64,000 nucleotides of DNA from Megascapheus bottae (Eukaryota; Chordata; Mammalia; Rodentia; Geomyidae). The translations under genes were made by a program, and so were the position numbers. Under the pieces are notes generated by a model that saw only the letters and a list, made by a program, of their open reading frames with translations, searched no databases and had not been told where the DNA came from. The number at the start of each line of letters is the position of its first letter. Position 1 is the first letter of the stretch. This document shows, in pieces, positions 1 through 20,851 of the stretch. The stretch lies in assembly GCA_024803745.1 (NCBI GenBank), contig JANJXV010000025.1, forward strand, positions 13,680,341 to 13,744,340, given 5' to 3'.

Positions 1-7
1 TATGTGT

Positions 8-207
8 CAGTCCTGGGGCTTGAACAGGGCCTGGCTGCTGTCCTTAACTTTTTCCACTTGAGACTAATAATGCTCTTCCAGACTTTTGCTGGTTCACTGG
101 AGATGAGAGTCTCACAGACTTTTCTGTCCTGGCTGATTTTGAACCTTGATCCTCAGATCTGAGCCTCCTGAGTAGCTGGGATTACAGGTGTGAGCCACCA
201 CGCCTGG
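8..207 (-). mobile_element. B1-Geo SINE
   Basis: Representative of the larger SINE group here. Read on its own strand it has a B1 (7SL)-like head ('gctcacacctgtaatccc...') joined to the Geo monomer ('...ctcaagtgg...gttcaagccccagg'). Left edge at the window start. Confidence 0.8.
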
Positions 208-228
208 CTTCATCTGATCCTGTTTTAG

Positions 229-422
229 ATTTTTTTTGCCACTCTGGGGCTTGAGCTCTGGGTTGAGCACTGTCCTTGGACTTTTTCAAGGCTAGAGCTC
301 TATCACTTGAGCCTCAGCACAACTTCTGGCTTTTTTTCCCTATGTATGTGGTACCAGGGAATTGAACCTGGGTCTTCGTGCATGCTAGGCAAGCACACTA
401 CTACTAGGCCAAACTCTTGGCC
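229..422 (-). mobile_element. IDL-Geo SINE
   Basis: Representative of the second group: tRNA-Ala/ID-like head ('ggccaagagtttggcctagt...') joined to the Geo monomer, with a T-rich left end that is its A-tail. Directly abuts the preceding B1-Geo. Confidence 0.82.
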
Positions 423-426
423 TCTT

Positions 427-1845
427 CATCTGTTCTTAATGATCACCAAGGAAATGACTTTACTTCAGCAATGGAGAACAGTTCCTGTCAGTTATATTTC
501 TGGTTATTCCACATTTCCCTCACTGATTAGGAAAATGGAGAGAAAGAAATAGATGAGAAAGTTTAATAGCTGTCTCATGCTTTGAAGACAGCTATTCAAT
601 GAATTACTAGGTCAGCCTTCACTGTTCTGGATGAAGTGTTTCTAGCCTGTAATTATTAGGTATAATTATTAGATATTATACAGTTTCATCTCCAAACAGC
701 TTAGGTGTTTCTTGGTCTGTGCAGTAGCACACTGGTATAGCATACCTGTAGCATGGGCAAAGATGCAGGTTTGGCTCCAGCCTTAGTAGGGGGAAAGGAA
801 AGGAAAAGAAGGGAGGGGAGGGAAGGGAAGTAAAGGCCAAGATAGTCTATGAATTTGTAGTTTACTGTGACTTTTATTTGAGCAATATATATTTGCTTGT
901 TTATTTAGAAATTTAATTTAGGCTGGGCACTAGTGGTTCATGCCTGTAATCCTAGTTACTCAGAAGGTTGAAATCTGAGGATTGGGGTGCAATGCCAGCC
1001 CAGGCAAGAAAGTCCATGAGGATATATGTGTAATATAAATATATACTATGTTTTTAAAATATATAATATATATATGTATGTGTTTTTGTCAGTTGTGGGC
1101 CTGGGTGCTGTCCTTGGGTTTTTCAGCTTAAGCCACCACCTTATCCCTGCACCTGGGCGTTTGTCCCTGAGCTCTTCAGCCCAAAGCTGCCACCCTACCC
1201 CTTGATCCACGGCCCTACTTCCCATTTTCTAGTGGTTAATTGGAAATAAGAGTCTCATGGACTTTCTTGCCTGGGCTGGCTTTGAACCTCGATCTTCAGA
1301 TCTCAGCCTCTTGAGTAGCTATGATTACAGGTGTGAGCACCACCATGCCTGCCCAGCTTGAGACTTATATTTTCAATCACGCTAGAAAAGCCAAAAGTGG
1401 AGATCCGGCTCAAGTGATAGAGCGTAGGTGTTAAGCTCAGGGACAGCACTCAGGTTCTAACACCAAAAAGAAAAAGATGGAGATAGACAGATGGCTGTGG
1501 GCAGCCAATGAGAATACATATCTGTTGATCATGTCTTTAGTGATTTCTTAGGTGCAGTGTCTCAGGTTTTCCAAAGGCCAAAGACATAGCAAGAACCAAA
1601 GACCCCAGGGGAGTCCAAGTCTGTAGACTAGCAGGCAAAAGAACTATCACCATCCACTCACCACCCACTACCGGCCAGGGTTGGTCTTCTGGGAGAGTGG
1701 TAATGACTTTAGCCAGCCACTATCGATAATCCATAATTTATCATTGCTTATGTGACAGCTCTTTTAAATTTATAATGATATGCTTTATGGAAAGTTTCTG
1801 AGGACTAAATATTTAATGATACATTCTACATCAAAAACCAACAGC
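427..1845. other. FAM81A intron, left part
   Basis: Unique AT-rich sequence with a weak SINE fragment and GA-rich tail (713-830), a B1 head at 922-1022 (+), a (TA)-rich run to 1080, a B1-Geo at 1083-1354 (-) and a Geo fragment at 1394-1470 (+). Nothing recognised in 1475-1845. No exon seen. Confidence 0.6.
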
Positions 1846-1847
1846 TA

Positions 1848-2040
1848 ACTAGGCATTGGTAGCTCCTGCCTATAATCCTAGCTACTCCAGAGGCTGAGAT
1901 CTACGTACCGCTGTTTGAAGCCAGCCTGGGCAGGAAACTCCATGAGACTCTTGAGTAAAAGAAGATTGGGGACAATGCCCAGGCCCTGAGTTCAAGCCCC
2001 CATGTCTGGCAAAGAAAAACAAAATAAAACAAAACAAAAT
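1848..2040 (+). mobile_element. B1-Geo SINE, internally deleted
   Basis: The B1 head runs almost straight into the terminal third of Geo ('gacaatgcccaggccctgag'). Confidence 0.75.
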
Positions 2041-2312
2041 GACTCCTATACATACAAAATAAACATTCAGATACCCAAAGTAAACATTTTTTGCCCAAAT
2101 TAGATTTTACTCAGTTTTCTCTCTCTACAATAGAAATAATCTTTTTCATCTAAAAAATTTGCATACTCCAAAAATATATGTAAATGGAAAGGAGGGCTGT
2201 CTGCCTAGACAAGAATAATCATTACATAAAATGCATTTCAGATGTTGAAAAACAACAAAGCTGCAATTTAAAACATACTGCACTGTAAACTGTTCAAACA
2301 GTGTCTTTAAAA

Positions 2313-2664
2313 GGGCTGGGGATTTTGGCTCCAGCGATAGAGCATTTGTCTAGCAAGCTCCGGATTCCATTCCCCGCTCCACAGAAACCAAAACGAGGGC
2401 TGGGAATGTGGCTTAGTGGTAGAGTGCCTGCCTAGCATGCATAAAGTCCTGGGTTCAATTCCTCAATACCACAGTAAAAGCCAGAAGTGGTGCTGTGACT
2501 CAAGTGATAGAGTGCTAGCCATGAGCGAGAAATGCTTAGGGACAGTGCCCAGGCCCTGAGTTCAAACCTCAGGACTGGCAAAAAGAAAGGAAAGAGGGAA
2601 GGAAAGAAGGGAGGGAAGAAGGGAAGGAAGGAAGGAAGAAAGAAAGAAAAAAGAAAAGAAAAAC
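2313..2664 (+). mobile_element. ID-like head fragment followed by IDL-Geo with a purine tail
   Basis: 2313-2395 is an isolated ID-type head. 2397-2585 is a full IDL-Geo whose tail has expanded into a (GGAA/GAAA)n tract to 2664. Confidence 0.8.
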
Positions 2665-3189
2665 GAAAGAGGAATGTGCACAGCATCACTGAGTTGGCTC
2701 TGGTGAAGCTCAAGGAAGGAACTGAGAGAGGCAGGGGAGGAAGTGGGTGGATTTGGGGGTGAGGAAGAATGGATGACTGGACTTCCTGTGTGTTGGAGGG
2801 CCACACTTCTATTTGGGGATGCAGCTCTGCAAACCCAGGTGGGAACAAATGCCATCCATAAGGCTGGAGCTCTGGGGAACGTGCAGCTCCCATGTAGAAC
2901 TGCGGAGGCAGGAGGGCCACTCCCTATGAGGAGCTGCACGGTGCAGGTGGGCCTGTCTGTGCCATATTGGAATTATGCTATCCCAAGTCCTCGCCAGTCC
3001 AGGAAGAACTAGAAGGAGAGCTCCTTCTTTCTCTGGTTGTTTCTACACACTGATGCCCTGCCTGAGGGGTTGGGGAGGGCAGGGGGAGATCCTCACCATG
3101 GTGGCTGACACATCATCTTTGACCATGGCAACTTTGAGAAGTAAAGCTCTTTAGGGAGAGGTTAGATCTTAGAAAAATATAAAGATGTC
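2665..3189. other. Unique intronic sequence
   Basis: GC-richer than its surroundings at 2700-3110, with open frames on both strands but no recognisable protein, splice pair or repeat. Confidence 0.4.
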
Positions 3190-3472
3190 TGCTAAGATAG
3201 GTAATCTATAATCCTAGCTGCTCAGGAGGCTGAGATCTGAGGATCACAGTTCAAAGTCATCCTGGGCAGGCAAGTCCATGGGACTCTTATCTCTAATTAT
3301 CCACCAGAAAGCCTGAAGTGGAGCGGTGGATCAAGTGGTACAGCACCACCCTTGAGTACAAAAGCCTAGGGACAATGCACAGACTCTGAATTCAAGCCCC
3401 ATGATTGGTGTGCATATGCACACACACACACATGTACACACATGCACACACACATACACACACACACACAGT
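3190..3472 (+). mobile_element. B1-Geo SINE with (CA)n tail
   Basis: The tail has turned into a CA microsatellite (3417-3472). Confidence 0.8.
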
Positions 3473-4170
3473 CTCCTTTTCAAAATGGTAGCCTGTTCTC
3501 TTCATGCATGCATGGGTTTGGTCATGCACTTACCTATCTACAGTCTCTCTTACTGCAAATCAGCTTCCTACTCAGGACTGTGCATAGAGCAGGCAGGCAA
3601 AACACAGTTTCTAGAACTGGCAATAGTGGAGTCATAATAAGCTATTTATGGACACACTAATTATCAAGTGAATGTATGAGGATGCTGTATTATTGTCCAG
3701 TGACAAATTCAGACATGGTCCTGACTTTACACAAAGATTGTTTTTCCTATGCTTCATTCTAGAATTACCTTAAATTTGAAACTCTGCTTTTCATGTATTT
3801 TTCAGTCTTGTGACTACTGTATGAAGCCAGATCTAGTGGTGTTTACTGTTGTGTTTGCATTTAATTGCTGTATAGTTCAAAGCATCTCTAATACAATACC
3901 TTGTTTTTCTGCGTAAGAACTCTAAAACTCAAATGGGATTTTCTTGTTTCAAATCATTAAAAAACATTCATTTTTCCCCTCATTGGTTATAAAAGAAATG
4001 TATGTTCTCTGTGGGAAACATAAAAAATAAGGAATCTGGCATAATTTTCCTCCAGGGAAAAACAAAACAGGAACATTCTAGTACTTTGAAGGGTTCTTAA
4101 CATGTAACTCGCATCATACAATGGATTTATTTTGTGCTCTTTATGCTTAATAGTAAACTATATATTCTTC

Positions 4171-4172
<2 letters not shown>

Positions 4173-4215
<43 letters not shown>

Positions 4216-4455
4216 TGTGCACATGCATCTGCCTATCCTGGGGCTTGAACTCAGGGTCTGGGTGCTGTCCCTGAGCTTTTGTTTGCTCAAGGAGCTGATG
4301 CTCTCCCACTTGAGCCACAGCTCCATTTGTGGCATCCAGTAGTTTAGTAGAGATAAAGGGTCTCATGGACTTTCTTACCCAGACTGGCTTTGAACCATGA
4401 TCCTTAGCTCTCTGCCTCCTGAGTAGTTAGGAAGACAGGCATGAGCCACCAACGT
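4173..4455 (-). mobile_element. (GT)n plus B1-Geo SINE
   Basis: (GT)n at 4173-4219 is the expanded tail of a minus-strand B1-Geo (4225-4455). The preceding 3475-4172 is unique AT-rich sequence. Confidence 0.8.
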
Positions 4456-4741
4456 GATGCTGAGGTCCTCTGTTTTAATGTTATAATATGGACAAACATT
4501 CGAAGAGTTCCATAGAGAATAAATACGTGTTCCCTGCTATAAACTGGAACTCATAGGTGTTGCTTGCTATTAAGGGAGAGAGCTCACTCGCCATGGCTGT
4601 CTAGCCAGTGGGTGAGTGCCAGAGAATTAGTCAGATCTGAAGTTCCCTTGCAGGAATATGTTCAGATGACTAATGTTTTGTCATTCAGAGAATGTTTTTC
4701 ATTCTTACTCCTTGAGTAAGTTCATTCAGAAAAAATTGGGC

Positions 4742-5155
4742 ATTGGTAATCCCCAGGCACTTGAGAAATGGGAGAATTGAGGTTTGAGGCTAGCTTAGGC
4801 AAAAAGCTACTGAGCCCTCCTCCCTTCTCAGTTAATAAGCTAGCACCATGGAATACATCTGTGATCTTAAGCTGTGGAGGCATGAGTAAGGAGGATGATG
4901 GTCAGAGGCCAGCCAGCACTGGACAGAAAGAGAGACTATCTGGGATAGAAAAAGTAGCTGGGTGCTGGGGGCTCATGCCTGTAATCCTAGAAGAAGCTGA
5001 TATCTGAGAATCAAGATCTGAAGCCAACCTAGGCAGACAAATCTGAGAGACTCTTATCTCCAATTTATTAGCAAAAAGGTGGAAGTGGACGCATGGCTGG
5101 CTTCCAACTGTGATCCACAGACCTTAGTTTCCAGAGTAGCTAGGATGACAAGTGT
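4742..5155 (+). repeat. Degraded B1-type fragments
   Basis: A weak B1-like piece near 4742-4860, a B1 head at 4952-5076 (+) and a minus-strand B1 piece at 5092-5155. Confidence 0.55.
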
Positions 5156-5511
5156 ACTTTTCCAAATACAGAACAGACCTCCAAAAAAATCAAAAGAAAA
5201 ATCACAAATTATTGAGAACAGGAACACAAAACCAGTTGATGTCCACAAACTTACACCGCGTTGGGTTGGCTTCCTGGTTTATAGAGAAGCATTACTGATC
5301 ATGATTCCTAGAAATACATAGTCACAGACAGATAAGCAGAAGTACATGCTTAAGAAACCCCTGCATTGCTGGAGACTGGCGAGATCCTGATTCCAGCAAT
5401 AGGGAATAAATTGTACAAACTTTCAAGTGCCAGTGGTTGAGGCCTTCATTCAGTTCAGCCATTCGACTTGTCCAGCCCTGCCACCTGGCCCAAGTTATAA
5501 GACACAAACAA

Positions 5512-5669
5512 ACTGGTGGTAGCTCATGAGATCTAAGGTGGAAACTGAGGTCTAAGGACCATGGTTCAACACCAGCCTGGGGGAAAAGTCTCTAGGCTGC
5601 TCTTATCTCTAATTAACCCCCACAATGCCAGAAGCAGAGTTGCAGTGCACGCATGTGCGCTCACGCGCT

Positions 5670-5752
<83 letters not shown>
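5512..5752 (+). repeat. B1-Geo fragment with long (CA)37 microsatellite
   Basis: SINE at 5512-5660, then GC/CA alternating sequence and a pure CA tract at 5678-5752 ending about 60 bp before a FAM81A acceptor. Confidence 0.85.
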
Positions 5753-5753
<1 letters not shown>

Positions 5754-5770
5754 ATGCTTGTGTGGTCTGA

Positions 5771-14373
<8,603 letters not shown>

Positions 14374-14634
14374 ACAGAGCTGGGCCAGGGACCTAAGAGA
14401 TGGTTTTGCCAGTGAGGCTTAGACCCAGATACCCCATTAGCCAGGCCATCTCTGCATTCAGGACAGCCCCATCCATGGCGTGCATGTGCCAAGAAATAAG
14501 TTTTCATGGGTCTCAATGTTTACTTTGAGTCTTGGAAACACTTTTTCTTTATAAATATACGAAATACAATTTTTACCACTTGATTTGACTTCTTTTAATT
14601 CAGTGGACCTTCTTCATCCCTGTCAGATTTCTTT

Positions 14635-14885
14635 TTTGTGTGTATGTGTGTATGTGCCAGACCTGGGACTTGAACTCAGGGCCTGGGCACTGTCCCTGAG
14701 CTTTTTTGCTCGAGGCTAGTGTTCTACCACTTGAGCCATAGCTCCACTTCTGGCTTTTTGGTGGTTAACTGGAGATAAGAATCTCCTAGATTTTCCTGCC
14801 TAGGCTGGCTTTAAACTTTGATCCTCAGATTTCAGCCTCCTGAATAGCTGGGATTGCAGGTGTGAGCCACTGGCACTGCCTGGCT
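14635..14885 (-). mobile_element. B1-Geo SINE in FAM81A 3' region
   Basis: Full-length copy 260 bp after the stop codon, probably in the 3' UTR. Confidence 0.8.
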
Positions 14886-15674
14886 CCCCATCAGATTTTG
14901 AAAGGCTTTAATCTTATTTATTTTATGAACAACAAGACTTCATTGATTTGTAATGCTGGATGCTCTAACCAAGATGATTTACTGTTTTGGAAAACAAATG
15001 CTGTGGAGAACTTTTTTTAAATGAAGAAACTAAAAGAGATGCCGTAGAACTGTGTTGTTCCTTTCCCTAAATTAATAGAATAGTTCCAAAAGATTCAAAT
15101 TCAATTTTCGAGTCCATGTTTGGATTTTATTACTGTTCTCTGTGTGTTTTGTACACTGGTTATCTTCCTGTAAATCTTCTGTGTTTTGTAAGAGAAGAGA
15201 TTTAACACTTTAAACGACAAGCCTACCATTTATGTAATGAAAATAGTTAAAAAATTGATAAGTGCCATGTAAATGAAATGGAAACATAAGACAATTATCT
15301 ACATAATCCGAGGCACAATATTTATCTCTACCTACAGATAATACCAGGTTTTAATATTTAAAACTATTTTTGATTTATCTAAAACCTGTATAATGATAGC
15401 CATATATTTAATATTGGAGTGGTGGGCCACAATCAGTTTATTGTAGAACCAGTGATTCCTCTATTATAACAGAATAGGAGAATTTTTCAGACTTCATGAT
15501 GTCTCTAAATATTTCCAAAATTGGTGCAAAGTGCTGGAGTTTCTAAACACTCTTTGTAACTATGTTCTTGTGCCTTGGTTTTATCATGCCAGAGCATCAC
15601 ACCTGATAAAAGCTTTGCCAACAAAGTCAAAGGCTCCATAATACATCCAAGTTACATAAAAAAGAAAATTTATG

Positions 15675-15676
<2 letters not shown>

Positions 15677-15717
<41 letters not shown>

Positions 15718-17033
15718 TGTGTGTGTAGATACTGAGGCTTGAACTCTGAGCCTGGGCACTGTCCCTGAGCTGTTGTTTGCTCAGGCTAGTGCTCTACCAC
15801 TTGAGCCACAGTGCCACTTCTGGCTTTTTTGGTGGTTCACTGAAGATCAGAATCTTACAGACTTTCTGCTCCAGCTGACGTCAAACCGTAATCCTCACTT
15901 CTCAGCCTTAAGGCTGAAATTACAGGTAGGATTACAGGTGTGAGCCACCAGTGCCCAGGCTTTTGTCTTTTTTTTTTAATGTCCTAAAGTTTGATTACTG
16001 TTAAGATGAAAATCTTTCAGAACTGTTAATGGAATAGAAATTCATACTTTTCGTTGTGGTTGTCAGTTAATTGGGGATAAGAGTCTCACAGACTTTCATG
16101 CCCAGTCTGGCTTTGAACTATGATCCTAAAATCTCAGCTACCTGAGTAGCTAGCATTATAGGTGTGAGCCATTGGCGCCCAGCTTTAGAAATTCATACTT
16201 TTGTATGGGCCATGAATTCAATGGATATTGCATTTTTAAAGAAAATGTGTTGATACTGGGGTTTGAACTCTAGGTCTTGCATTCTTGCTTGGCTTTTTGA
16301 CCTTAAGGCTGGTATTTTAGTACTTGAGTCATAGCTCCACTACTGGCTTTTTGCTGGTAATTGGATATAAAGTCTTAATAGACTTTCCTGCCCAAGCTAG
16401 TTTCTGATCCTCAGATCTCAGCTTCCTCTAGGATTACAGGCATGAACCATTAGGCACCTGGCTCCTGCATTTCTACTTTAAAATGTTCACTTTAAGCAAT
16501 GTTGTTTTGTCAAATGCCATATTTAATGAATCACTGAAAACTTGGCCTGTGACGTTGGTTAGGCACCCTGGGATATAGGAATATTGACAACATTGCTTTC
16601 AAGTTTTGTGTTAAAATGAAACAACAACAACAACAAAAGTCCCCATCCTATTTTGTCATTGTTTGTAAGGACTCAGGAAAATAAAAAACAATTTTCTACA
16701 TTTTAGGACAAATTAAAATGAAATATTGAACTGGCTCTTACTGTTGACTCCTATAAAATGTACTGCTAACATACAGAATTCTTTTTTTTTTTTTGGTCTG
16801 TGTGCAGGTACTGGGGCTCAAACTCAGGGCTTCTTAATTTCACTTTTTTTTTTTCTGCTCAAGGCTGGAGCTCTACTATTTGAGCCATGGCACTAGCCAG
16901 GTTCTTTTGCTGGTTAGTTTGGAGATAGGAGTCTTGTGGCCTCTTCTGCCATGCTGGCTCTGAACTATGATCCTCCAGATCTCAGCCTCCTGACTAGCTA
17001 GGATTACAGGCCTGAGCCACCAGCTCCTAGGCT
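15677..17033 (-). mobile_element. Array of four minus-strand B1-Geo elements
   Basis: (GT)n 15677-15726 with B1-Geo to 15958, a B1 head alone at 16055-16187, and B1-Geo copies at 16240-16470 and 16782-17033. Confidence 0.78.
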
Positions 17034-17787
17034 ATTTTACTTTTAGTCACTTGTTAATTTTTTTTCTAACTTGAATTCAGGAGAAGTGGTATATGGACCC
17101 AGTTATCCAGTATGTTTTGTCATTCTTTGTCACAAATTTTGTCATCTCACTATAAATCTACTCTGAGGACAAAAGGTCAATACTTTTTGCTTTCTTTCCG
17201 TGGTAGGGTAGCCACATTTCATGGTCTTTTCCACAATTAAGCATGAGCCACAGCAGAGAGCCATGCCCCCCCCACCTCTCTCTTCTGGGGTTTCTATGGA
17301 GGGAGGCTCAGTGTTTCTGATACCTTGGGGGGCGTATGGGGGGACACCAGCTGACTGGGTCCAGGGGGTGATACAAACAGATGACTCAGTTGTTGACTGA
17401 ATTTCTCAGGTGCGCCCCTATTTTGTCAGCCCATGTTATGGGCTGTCCTGGGGATTTCCCACCTGGAATGTGTGGGGTGGGGTTAAAAGGCTATGGATGC
17501 CCAGAAGTCCAGACCTCATTAAGTGGTAGAGGCAGGCATCAGAGTGTGTCAAGGCCCACTGATCCCCTTGAGGGTGGTGGGGGGGGGTGTCACCCAGCCA
17601 CACCCATAGACTACTCTGCTCCCCAAAGTTCCCCAAACAATCAGCTTCCATGTTCTTTCCTTTACCACAAATTTACAATAAAAAAGAATAACATTTCCAA
17701 AATGAATGTGGTCTGTGTGATTTGTTAAATTTAATCTGAGGTGCAATGTCAGGTAAATTGCTTTGGGAAAGAGCTGTTCCCTCCTAC

Positions 17788-18235
17788 TCCGGTACTGGGG
17801 CTTGAACTCAGGCCCTGGGCCCTGCCTCTTACCTTAAGAGCTGTAAGATGGTGGTGTTCTATGCTTGAGCCACAGCCCCACTTCCAACTGTCTGCTGGTT
17901 AGCTGGAGATAAAGAATCTCACAAGCTGGGTGCTGGTGGCTCATGCCTACTCAGGAGGCTGAGATCTGAGGATCATGGTTCAAAACCAGCCTGAGTAGCA
18001 AAGTCCATGAGACTCTTACCTCCAATTAACCACCAGAAAACTGGAAGTGGCTCAAAGAGGTAGAACACTAACCTTGAGTGAAAAAGCTCAGGAACAGTGT
18101 CCAGGCCCTGCATTCAAGCCGCATGACCAAAAAAAAAAAAAGAAAAAAAACAAACAAACGGTCTCAAGGACTTATCTGCCTGGAACCCTGATCCTCAGAT
18201 CTCACCCTCTAGAGTAGCTAGGATTATAAGCTGAT
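17788..18235. mobile_element. Nested SINEs: B1-Geo inside B1-Geo
   Basis: A minus-strand B1-Geo (17788-17923 and 18160-18235) is split by a plus-strand B1-Geo (17924-18159) with an A-tail. 'tctcaca' and 'tctcaag' flank it as a possible decayed duplication. Confidence 0.78.
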
Positions 18236-18949
18236 CTTGTCCCTGCCTAGAGGTCTAGAAGTTTGGAGCTAAATTCCTAGCCCCGTGATTGTAACTAGCT
18301 TATCTCTATCTCGGGTGTCTCAGACAGTGGTGGATGGCATCTGATGATTTTGCTCCTGATCACCAATGATTATATTTGTTTATATTTTCAGACTTATGAC
18401 TCAGCTTGATTGAGCCCTAAATAAAGCAAAGATCTAATGGAGACTTGGAAGGGAGAGGAACAAGGATGTTCACAGATTTGCCTCCTTGCAGTTCAGCTCC
18501 ACTGGATCGCTTCCCTGAATCTTGTGAGATTCACGGACTGTTGCTGCCTCCTGGTGGTCAGCAATGGGAACTACAGTGGAATTTTTCAAGAGGTAGGACC
18601 CAGGACCTCTATAGAACATACCTCAAAAGCTCAACCCTCCTCCCCCTACCCCCAGCAGGAAACAAGTGTCAGACATGTGGCAACTGGGCTTTGCAGGAAG
18701 GTAGAAGAAGCAGGTGGCATCCTAATACTGACCTTGCACAGCTCTTTTTTGATATGACAGAGTATAAAACAGACAACAAATTCCACCCTCATGGAGAATT
18801 TCAGTCTAGTGAAAGGTGAATACAAAAGAAAATTAACCAGGGAATAACAATACCAGGTAAGTGCTTTGGAGAGCAACAATTAGGAGGCAGAGGAGGTACC
18901 AGGAGAGGAGGTGAGGGTCAAAACAGGATGGTGAGAAGAGGTTTTTGGA
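18236..18949. other. Unique intergenic sequence
   Basis: No repeat recognised. Two overlapping open frames at 18437-18819 lack recognisable content, and a splice-like 'ccttgcag' near 18482 is isolated. Confidence 0.4.
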
Positions 18950-19773
18950 TGGGCACCAGTGGTTTATGTTTGTAATCCAAGCTACTCAGGAAATTGAGAT
19001 CTGAGGATTGTGGTTTGAAGCCAGCCTGGGAAAGAAAGTCTGTGAGGCTCTATCTCCAACTAAGCACCAAAAAGGCAGAAGTGGAGCTGTGGATTAAGTG
19101 GTAGAGTGAGTGGTAGAGCTAGCCTTGAGTGAAAAAGTTTAGGAGACTGTATCCAAGCTCTGAGTTCAAGCCCCAGAATCAGCATCCCTCCCTGCCCCCC
19201 CAAAAGAGGAAAAGCTCTATGTGTGTGTGTGTGTGCATGTGTGTGCTTGTGTGCATGTATGTGTTGGCACTAGGGCTTGATCTCAGGGCCTGAACACTGC
19301 TCTTTAGCTTTTTCACTCACTCGGCCACTTGAACCACAGCTCCACTTCTAGGGTTTAGTGATTAACTGGAGATAAGGATATCGTGGACTTTCCTGGTAAG
19401 GCATGCCTTGAATCAAGATCCTAAGATCTCAGCTTGCTGAGTAGCTAGTATTATGGGCAAAGTAATCTTATTTTTTTGTTTTGTTTTGTTTTTTGCCAGT
19501 CCTGGGCTTGAGCTCAGGGCCTGAGCACTGTCCTTGGACTTTCTCAAGGCTAGTACTCTACCACTTGAGCCTCAGCACCACTTCCAGGCTTTTTGCTATG
19601 TATGTGGGGTACTGAGGAATCGAACCCTGGTCTTCGTGAATGCTAAGCAAGCATTCTACCACTAGGCCAAACTCCCTGCCCATGTTTTGTTTTTTTTTAT
19701 TACTGAGGAATTGAGCCCAGGGCCTCATGAATGCTAAACAAGCACTCTACCATTAAGCCACATTCCCAGCCCC
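18950..19773. mobile_element. SINE cluster
   Basis: B1-Geo 18950-19200 (+), (GT)n 19220-19260, B1-Geo 19262-19465 (-), IDL-Geo 19488-19682 (-), ID-type head 19698-19773 (-). Confidence 0.78.
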
Positions 19774-20562
19774 CTCTAATTTTTTAAATTAATTCTTCTG
19801 AGGAGTCTGTGTTTAGGGGTTCTGGAATGTTGGTGACCACTGAATCAATCCCTTTCTGAACACATGATTCCAGGAAAATCGTGTTTGTGCATATTACCTC
19901 TTTTCATATTTCTGGGAGTGTGAAGAACAAATACTATTCCAGGCTTCTCTTTCACAAGTGTTTGTTCCAGAAATTAGAAGGTCTCCATTCATCTGGTTTT
20001 ACAAGACTCAGGAAGCAGAAATCATTTCAGTTTAACCTTATCTCAGTTCTTTCTCTAAAATAAGCCCAGTGCTATTGTGCTCTACCAGTAGATGGAACAA
20101 TGAGCTAAAAATTTAAGTGCCTGGTACTGTTGCTCCTTTGAGAGAAGGTTTTAAATGAGGATGAACCGGCACACGTATCGGACTTTGCCCTCATTTTATC
20201 CAAAAGAATAAGCCCATTTACAGCTAAAGAAGCCAGGGTTGTTCATTTTAACTAAGCTTTGAGAGAGAGGCCCTGAATTCAAGTCCCAGGACTACACCAA
20301 CAAGGAAAACAAACAAACAACAAAAAAGGGAAATTCTTGTCAGTGGTAAAAATTTCCTCTTTATATTGTGATGCTTGATTCCTCAAATCCTGAATCCTCC
20401 TCTGAATACAAATGATATTATAATTCATAGAGAATAGTCAAGTATTAATAGATAATAAGTATTGTTGAATACATGATCATTACAGCAGCCCCCCTCCTAC
20501 ATTCACCAAGGATCCATCCAAGGCTTGCAGTGTCTGCCTGAACCTGACAGATACTATGTCTA
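19774..20562. other. Mostly unique intergenic sequence
   Basis: Only a short Geo 3' end (20270-20320) is recognised. Confidence 0.4.
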
Positions 20563-20789
20563 TATGCTCATGCCTGTAATTCAAGCTCTGTAATTCAATT
20601 CTATTCATGAGGCTGAGATCTCATGAACGTAATTCAAAGCCAGCCTGGGCAGGAAAATCCATGAGACTCTCATCTCCAATTAACCGGTAAAAAGCTGAAG
20701 TAGAGCTCTGGCTCAAGTGGTAGAGCATTAGCCTTGAGTGAAAAAGCTAAGGGACAGCATCTAGACACTGAATTCAAGCTCTAGGCTCA

Positions 20790-20850
<61 letters not shown>
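20563..20850 (+). mobile_element. B1-Geo SINE with (CA)29 tail
   Basis: SINE 20563-20790, pure CA tract 20792-20850. Confidence 0.82.

Positions 20851-20851
<1 letters not shown>

Larger units (their letters stand above)
14374..17790 (+). other. FAM81A: FAM81A 3' UTR and downstream flank; end of transcript not resolved
   Basis: The UTR begins at 14374. Canonical AATAAA hexamers on this strand appear at about 16680 and 17678, and neither can be chosen from sequence alone. The interval is cut by minus-strand B1-Geo SINEs at 14635-14885, 15727-15958, 16055-16187, 16240-16470 and 16782-17033. The repeat-poor stretch 14886-15676 is the best candidate for distal UTR. 17034-17787 is unassigned: it has C- and G-runs, a 'ttaaaagg' box near 17486 and AATAAA near 17678, so it could be a degraded solo LTR, but I cannot show terminal repeats. 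Confidence 0.45.

Noticed and set aside
2432..2939. Overlapping 162- and 125-residue minus-strand frames
   Set aside because: They run through an IDL-Geo and its purine-rich tail, with no recognisable protein or splice structure.
17200..17740. Possible solo LTR with TATA-like box and AATAAA
   Set aside because: No matching terminal TG...CA boundaries or target duplication could be shown, so it is only mentioned as unassigned sequence.
18437..18819. Two overlapping open frames of 106 and 124 residues in intergenic DNA
   Set aside because: No recognisable domain, start context or splice partner; overlapping frames suggest chance.
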